Below, piece by piece: positions 5,093 to 8,476 of a stretch of DNA of 8,476 nucleotides. The stretch is from Rickettsiales bacterium (lineage in GTDB: Bacteria > Pseudomonadota > Alphaproteobacteria > Rs-D84): positions 1 through 8,476 of the forward strand of contig JAIRLB010000072.1 in assembly GCA_031259745.1 (NCBI GenBank). The letters run 5' to 3'. Both the position numbers and the translations under genes were made by a program. The first letter of the stretch is position 1, and every line of letters begins with the position of its first letter. A model generated the notes under the pieces. It was not told the DNA's origin and made no database searches. It was given only the letters and a program-made list of their open reading frames with translations.

Positions 5093-6140
5093 ATATTGCG
5101 AAATAATCCAGCTTCATTGCCTTTTTTACGCGCGCGGTTGTGCGCGCTGCAATTTCGCGCGCGGCAATGGAACCAATACGCAGCATTTCCATAATCGCAT
5201 CGGGATCCTTGGCAAAGAATTCGCGACGCTCTCGGATTGGGCGAAGCGTTTCCTGCAAAACTTCGTTCAGAAACTTCTTGACCTTTACATCGCCCAGGCC
5301 GCCGCGTTCATAATGCGCGGCGATTTCCGTATAGTCTTTGTATTCTGGCAAAAATGCGGCGAAATGTTCCGGTTTTGCAAATACGGACAGATAGATGAAC
5401 ACGGGATTGGCGGCCGTATTGCCGGGGTCTTCCACGCGCAGGTGATTTGGATCGGTAAACATGGTCTTGACCTTGGCCGCGATTTCATCGGCGCTGTCGG
5501 ACAGATAAATCGTGTTGCCCAATGATTTTGACATTTTTGCATTGCCGTCTGTTCCGACCAATCGGGCCTCGTGCTGAGTTTCAGGCACCATCGGTTTTGG
5601 CATGATTAAAGTTTCGCCGTAAACAGAATTAAATTTGTGCACGATTTCCGCGGTCTGTTCCAACATGGGCAATTGGTCTGCGCCCACAGGGACAAGGTTC
5701 GCGTCAAACGCGGTTATATCGGCAGCCTGGGATATCGGGTATGTGAAGAATCCGACAGGGACGCCGTCTTTGAATCGTTCTTTTTGGGCAATTTCCGTCT
5801 TGACAGTCGGATTGCGCTGCAAACGCGCGACTGTCACCAGATTGCTGTAAAAGAATGTCAGTTCGGTCAATTCCGGAATCTGGGACTGAATAAATATGGT
5901 TGATTTTGCCGGATCCAGCCCAACGGCCAGATAATCCAGGGCAACATTCAGGACATTTTCGCGAACCTTGTCCGGGTTTTCCGCATTATCAGTCAATGCC
6001 TGGGCATCGGCGATCATTATGTATGATTTATATTCGCCGCTGTTCTGCAATTCGACGCGGCGGCGCAAAGACCCCACATAATGGCCGATATGCAGATTTC
6101 CGGTTGGTCTGTCACCTGTTAAGAGAATTTTTTTTGACAT
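5091..6140 (-). CDS. trpS: Tryptophanyl-tRNA synthetase
   Basis: This class I enzyme charges tRNA-Trp in the cytoplasm. The 349-residue length is normal. The HIGH signature is intact at 17-20 within [18 protein letters not shown], and KMSKS at 202-206 within [14 protein letters not shown]. Between them lie [14 protein letters not shown] (107-120) and [15 protein letters not shown] (131-145) of the Rossmann domain. The C-terminal helical domain includes the [13 protein letters not shown] and PIRERREFF blocks. The ATG at 6140 has AAAGG 9 nt upstream. The TGDRPTGxLHxGHYVGSL start and the [11 protein letters not shown] block match the subtype I remember from Lactobacillales and Streptococcus, not the usual proteobacterial GxxPTGxxHLGNYxGA form, so lateral acquisition is plausible. 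It appears monocistronic and converges with the cysteine-rich gene. Confidence 0.96.
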   Translation of the reverse strand: MSKKILLTGDRPTGNLHIGHYVGSLRRRVELQNSGEYKSYIMIADAQALTDNAENPDKVRENVLNVALDYLAVGLDPAKSTIFIQSQIPELTELTFFYSNLVTVARLQRNPTVKTEIAQKERFKDGVPVGFFTYPISQAADITAFDANLVPVGADQLPMLEQTAEIVHKFNSVYGETLIMPKPMVPETQHEARLVGTDGNAKMSKSLGNTIYLSDSADEIAAKVKTMFTDPNHLRVEDPGNTAANPVFIYLSVFAKPEHFAAFLPEYKDYTEIAAHYERGGLGDVKVKKFLNEVLQETLRPIRERREFFAKDPDAIMEMLRIGSIAAREIAARTTARVKKAMKLDYFAI

Positions 6141-6159
6141 AATAAAATACCTTTATTTA

Positions 6160-6187
6160 TTAATAGTAATGTTAGTTTGTTTGTAAA
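6160..6187 (-). promoter_or_regulatory. Possible trpS promoter
   Basis: The minus strand reads TTTACA (6187-6182), a 16-bp spacer and TATTAA (6165-6160), an acceptable but weak match. It would give a very short leader, with the ribosome binding site close to the 5' end. Confidence 0.35.
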
Positions 6188-6256
6188 GAAAATGAAAGCG
6201 CAAAATAAAACGCATTATGCCAGGCGATGAGAAATTCGCGCCGCCACCCGTAGTTT

Positions 6257-6730
6257 TCAACGGGCTTTTTCAGAATCGATGACTTTTTGGCGAACATAAT
6301 TCAATTGTTCCGGCTTTGGCATTTTGAATTTATCGCCTTTTTGCATGCAGATGTACGCGATAATCAATGCGAAGTGTTCTTTTAACAACGCCGCAAATTC
6401 GGCGGTCTTTAAATTTGCATGCTTTGCGCGAAAAAAATCAAAAACTTTTTTCAGTTCAACGGGAAAATCAATTTCCGGAATCCAGCCATTTTTATGAAAT
6501 GCGTAATTATAAGGCTCGCCATGCAGCGCATAGTCAAACAATCCGCGCAGATACCACGATGTCACGAACATGACGTGTCTTGCTTTTGCGTTGCCGGGAC
6601 ATAGTTTCCGTATTTGCGGAGTTATGAAATTCCCGGAAGCGAAGTCATCTATTGCCTGCGTATGAAAATCGCAATCTTCCCTGTTCGAACATCCGGGGCA
6701 ATTTTTGTATTCATTATCCGTTGCCGCCAT
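6257..6730 (-). CDS. Hypothetical protein with N-terminal cysteine cluster (possible zinc site)
   Basis: I do not recognise a family. I place the start at the ATG at 6730 because AAAGGAG lies 6 nt upstream and a good promoter sits just beyond. The frame is open further, to 7033, but that extension runs through the rpsD terminator and gene. The 157-residue product opens with NCPGCSNREDCDFHTQ: Cys11, Cys14, Cys20 and His23, with Cys44 further on, a plausible metal-binding knuckle. The middle is rich in aromatics (SWYLRGLFDYALHGEPYNYAFHKNGWIPEIDFP, stated here as the region 58-90). A helical segment of about 92-130 includes ALIIAYICM, and a basic tail follows. There is no signal peptide, so it is probably cytoplasmic. 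Base composition resembles its neighbours. It lies between rpsD and trpS with its own promoter, and its role is unknown. Confidence 0.75.
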   Translation of the reverse strand: MAATDNEYKNCPGCSNREDCDFHTQAIDDFASGNFITPQIRKLCPGNAKARHVMFVTSWYLRGLFDYALHGEPYNYAFHKNGWIPEIDFPVELKKVFDFFRAKHANLKTAEFAALLKEHFALIIAYICMQKGDKFKMPKPEQLNYVRQKVIDSEKAR

Positions 6731-6758
6731 GTCTGGCTCCTTTGCTAAATATAATTTC

Positions 6759-6786
6759 ATTATAGCCAATCGGAACGAGCATTCAA
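6759..6786 (-). promoter_or_regulatory. Promoter of the 6730 gene
   Basis: On the minus strand TTGAAT (6786-6781), a 16-bp spacer and a perfect TATAAT (6764-6759) are present. The promoter begins immediately after the rpsD terminator, so this gene is transcribed independently of rpsD. The leader would be about 22 nt. Confidence 0.7.
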
Positions 6787-6787
6787 C

Positions 6788-6811
6788 AAAAAAACCGCCG
6801 GCATAGGCGGT
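6788..6811 (-). terminator. rpsD intrinsic terminator
   Basis: On the minus strand ACCGCC (6811-6806), loop TATGCC, GGCGGT (6799-6794) is followed by a run of T residues to 6788. It lies about 23 nt after the rpsD stop. Confidence 0.85.
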
Positions 6812-6833
6812 CTTGTTCGGCTTGACGCGCAAA

Positions 6834-7466
6834 TTAGCGGGAATAGAATTCGATAACCAATTCTGGGAACATCTGAACCGGATAGGGCACGTCTTCAAAC
6901 GCGGGAATGCGCACAAATGTCGCCTCGAAGCTTGCGCTGTCGACCTTGACATAATCGGTAAAGTCGCGTTCGGCGGATTCCAAAGCCAATACCACCAACG
7001 GCATTTGCTTTGCTTTTTCCGAAACAGTGACAATATCGCCCGACTTTACCTGATAAGAGGCGATTTTAACGCGCCGGCCGTTGACGTTGATGTGGCCATG
7101 GCTGATCAGCTGACGGGCCGAGAACACAGTCGGGGCCAATTTTGCGCGATACACAACAGCATCCAGACGGGATTCCAGCAAGCCGATCAGATTTTGCAGC
7201 GTGTCGCCCTTCATGTTTACCGCTTCCAGATAATAAGCGCGGAACTTCTTTTCGCCGATATTGCCATAATATCCCTTCAATGTCTGCTTGGCGCGCATCT
7301 GCTTTGCATAGTCTGTCTGGTTTCCGCCGCGGCTTGCCGGGCCATGCTGACCGGGTTTGTATTTGCGTTTGTTCACGGGGGCTTTTGCCTGACCCCACAA
7401 GTTGATACCCAATGCGCGGGTGATTTTTAATTTACGCGTGCTGCGTTTTGCGCCGGCTCTTGCCAT
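6834..7466 (-). CDS. rpsD: 30S ribosomal protein S4
   Basis: S4 is a primary 16S rRNA-binding protein that nucleates 30S assembly. The 210-residue length fits. The N-terminal region contains [24 protein letters not shown] (region 19-42, quoted in part: [13 protein letters not shown]), then [19 protein letters not shown]. The S4 RNA-binding domain (about 98-160) has [20 protein letters not shown] and [14 protein letters not shown]. The C-terminus VIEFYSR is typical of the family. There are no cysteines at all, so this is the zinc-independent type. The ATG at 7466 has AAAAGGA 7 nt upstream. It is monocistronic, as in alphaproteobacteria where rpsD lies outside the large ribosomal operon. A leader of about 100 nt could host autogenous control. 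The recombinase gene diverges from it. Confidence 0.97.
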   Translation of the reverse strand: MARAGAKRSTRKLKITRALGINLWGQAKAPVNKRKYKPGQHGPASRGGNQTDYAKQMRAKQTLKGYYGNIGEKKFRAYYLEAVNMKGDTLQNLIGLLESRLDAVVYRAKLAPTVFSARQLISHGHINVNGRRVKIASYQVKSGDIVTVSEKAKQMPLVVLALESAERDFTDYVKVDSASFEATFVRIPAFEDVPYPVQMFPELVIEFYSR

Positions 7467-7575
7467 AATTTAATCCTTTTGGTTTTTTATTGTGCCAGGC
7501 ATTTTACAGAATCCTTATCTCTGACGAGACCAAAAAGCATCGTCGATTATTCAGTTCTGATTGCCCAGAGGTGCC

Positions 7576-7604
7576 ATTCTATACGGGAATTCCGAAGAAA
7601 TCAA
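7576..7604 (-). promoter_or_regulatory. rpsD promoter with ~100-nt leader
   Basis: The minus strand reads TTGATT (7604-7599), a 17-bp spacer and TAGAAT (7581-7576). The predicted start near 7569 gives a leader of about 100 nt before rpsD. This leader contains a small hairpin: GACGA (7544-7540 on the minus strand) with TCGTC (7527-7523). The -35 box overlaps the left arm of the dyad at 7602-7636. Confidence 0.55.
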
Positions 7605-7636
7605 GTTTTTTATCAACTGTCCGATATAAAAACTTG
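7602..7636. repeat. Imperfect 35-bp dyad between rpsD and the recombinase gene
   Basis: CAAGTTTTT-TATC (7602-7614) and GATA-T-AAAAACTTG (7623-7636) form a 13-bp inverted repeat with one bulged T around an 8-bp centre AACTGTCC. No T tract follows, so it is not a terminator. It lies 159 bp upstream of the recombinase start and touches the rpsD -35 box. A binding site for the recombinase or a regulator is possible. Serine invertase sites have a 2-bp crossover centre, so the 8-bp gap argues against a simple crossover site. Confidence 0.55.
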
Positions 7637-7794
7637 TCGCGATGGCAACCGGCGCAATCCATCAAAAATCAGAGAAATATAAAAAACGCGACACAAAATC
7701 TGCTGGACTTCATATTTTTGTTCCGGCAGATTGCCAGGCGCGGCCCGCGGAAAGCCCAATGATTCTGCGAGTTGCAACAGAAAGGAGAAACAAA
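7637..7794 (+). other. Upstream region of the recombinase gene
   Basis: The reading frame of the recombinase stays open back to 7642, but the extra 51 codons are not like the family and I treat the region as non-coding. I see no strong promoter. A clear ribosome binding site, AAAGGAG (7781-7787), precedes the ATG at 7795. The heptamer GCCAGGC at 7733-7739 also occurs upstream of rpsD, trpS and lysS. Confidence 0.4.
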
Positions 7795-8415
7795 ATGATA
7801 TACGGGTATGTTCGAGTAAGCACGGACAAACAGGATTGCGAAAGCCAAAAACTCGGCTGCGCGGCAAAGGCGCGGCAACTGGGCATCATCATAGAGCAAT
7901 ACATAGAAGATTCGGGCGTGTCGGGGGCAACAGAGCCTAATGACCGAGCGTTGGGCGGTTGCCTAAAAAAACTGCAATCCGGAGATGTTTTGATTTGTTC
8001 GGAACTGTCGCGGCTGGGGCGGAAGCTCTTTATGATAATGCGAATATTGGAACATTGCATGAACTGCGGCGCAAGGGTGTATACCGTAAAAGATAACTAT
8101 GAATTGGGCGATAATATACAATCCAGGGTTTTGGCGTTCGCATTCGGTATTTCTGCGGAGATAGAACGGAATCTAATCAGTCAGCGAACAAAGGAAGCGT
8201 TGGCGGCCCGTCGGGCGACTGGCGTAATGCTAGGGCGGCCGATAGGAAGCAAAAACAAAAAACGAAAACTTGACGGGAAAAATGAAGCAATCAGCCGAAT
8301 GTTAAAACTGGGCGTTCCGAAAATCAAAATTGCCAGGAAAATGCGTGTTTCCGTGCCGACTTTGTATGATTTCATATCCGCCGGGCATAAAGTTTTAACG
8401 ACGGTTAGATTTTAA
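7795..8415 (+). CDS. Serine site-specific recombinase, Mpi-type DNA invertase
   Basis: This is a small serine recombinase that inverts or resolves DNA between specific sites through a covalent phosphoserine. The start at 7795 gives the canonical N-terminus MIYGYVRVSTDKQ with nucleophile Ser9 and Arg7, and has AAAGGAG 7 nt upstream. The catalytic arginines appear in SELSRLGRKLFMIM (Arg73, Arg76). Then come KDNYELGDNIQSRVLAFAFG (about 99-118) and the long E-helix AEIERNLISQRTKEALAARR (121-140). GRPIGSKNKK (147-156) is the DNA-contacting linker, and a C-terminal Hin-like helix-turn-helix covers about 165-195 (KIKIARKMRVSVPTLYDFI). The 206-residue length fits. From memory, the 68-155 block is extremely close to the Bacteroides master invertase Mpi, which flips many capsule promoters. 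No target inverted repeats were found here. A resolvase role is the alternative. Confidence 0.93.
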   Translation: MIYGYVRVSTDKQDCESQKLGCAAKARQLGIIIEQYIEDSGVSGATEPNDRALGGCLKKLQSGDVLICSELSRLGRKLFMIMRILEHCMNCGARVYTVKDNYELGDNIQSRVLAFAFGISAEIERNLISQRTKEALAARRATGVMLGRPIGSKNKKRKLDGKNEAISRMLKLGVPKIKIARKMRVSVPTLYDFISAGHKVLTTVRF

Positions 8416-8428
8416 GATTTAAATTGAC

Positions 8429-8457
8429 TTGCAAAATGCCGAAGATCTGTTTATTAT
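8429..8457 (+). promoter_or_regulatory. Promoter pointing out of the right edge
   Basis: TTGCAA (8429-8434), a 17-bp spacer and TATTAT (8452-8457) form a plausible sigma70-like promoter in the last 50 bases, downstream of the recombinase. Whatever it serves lies beyond the window. Because it follows an invertase gene, it is worth checking whether it sits on an invertible segment. Confidence 0.4.
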
Positions 8458-8476
8458 TTGCACACAAAGTTCATAA

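Noticed and set aside
6731..7033. Upstream extension of the cysteine-cluster protein to 7033
   Set aside because: It overlaps its own promoter, the rpsD terminator and the end of rpsD on the same strand. The ATG at 6730 has a strong ribosome binding site.
7642..7794. N-terminal extension of the recombinase to 7642
   Set aside because: Serine recombinases of this type begin with MIYGYVRVST or close variants, which is exactly what follows the good ribosome binding site at 7795.
1..8476. CRISPR arrays, tRNA or rRNA genes, insertion sequences
   Set aside because: No regularly spaced direct repeats, no cloverleaf with a GGTTCRA arm, and no transposase or terminal inverted repeats flanked by target duplications were seen.

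Overview
The window looks like a chromosomal stretch from an uncultured, probably host- or gut-associated alphaproteobacterium. XerC (its PWIAARD and GCGLRISEAL blocks) and ribosomal protein S4 (a zinc-free form with GYYGNIGEK and RLDAVVYR) read as alphaproteobacterial. Two other genes point to exchange within a gut community: a serine recombinase that closely resembles the Bacteroides master invertase Mpi, and a tryptophanyl-tRNA synthetase resembling the form I recall from Lactobacillales and Streptococcus. All family comparisons are from memory. No database search was run.

Layout: (1) The minus-strand 5' part of a class II lysyl-tRNA synthetase runs off the left edge. It has an extended -10 promoter and a terminator-like hairpin in its short leader. 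(2) An AT-rich intergenic stretch of about 540 bp carries a GC-rich palindromic repeat and a 19-bp perfect dyad overlapping a promoter. That promoter serves a lone plus-strand gene, starting at TTG, for a 157-aa two-membrane-segment protein of unknown function. (3) A minus-strand pair follows: a SIMPL-domain (DUF541) membrane-anchored protein and xerC, 2 bp apart. It ends in a strong intrinsic terminator that is itself a variant of the palindromic repeat. (4) Divergent from the SIMPL gene, and sharing its promoter region, is an approximately 235-nt transcription unit with a good sigma70-like promoter, several long-range helices and an intrinsic terminator. It is either an independent small RNA or an attenuated leader for the next gene. 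(5) That next gene encodes a secreted, very cysteine-rich protein, again with a TTG start. (6) The minus strand then carries trpS, an orphan 157-aa protein with an N-terminal cysteine cluster, and rpsD, apparently as separately promoted units. (7) Divergent from rpsD is the Mpi-type serine recombinase, with a strong imperfect dyad in the shared upstream region. A final promoter points out of the right edge.

The translation genes (lysS, trpS, rpsD) and xerC are ordinary housekeeping functions. The unusual material lies between them: the structured RNA with its back-to-back promoters, the lysS leader attenuator, the operator-like palindrome, the dispersed hairpin repeat, and an invertase whose targets are not visible here. 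I found no CRISPR array, tRNA, rRNA or insertion sequence.
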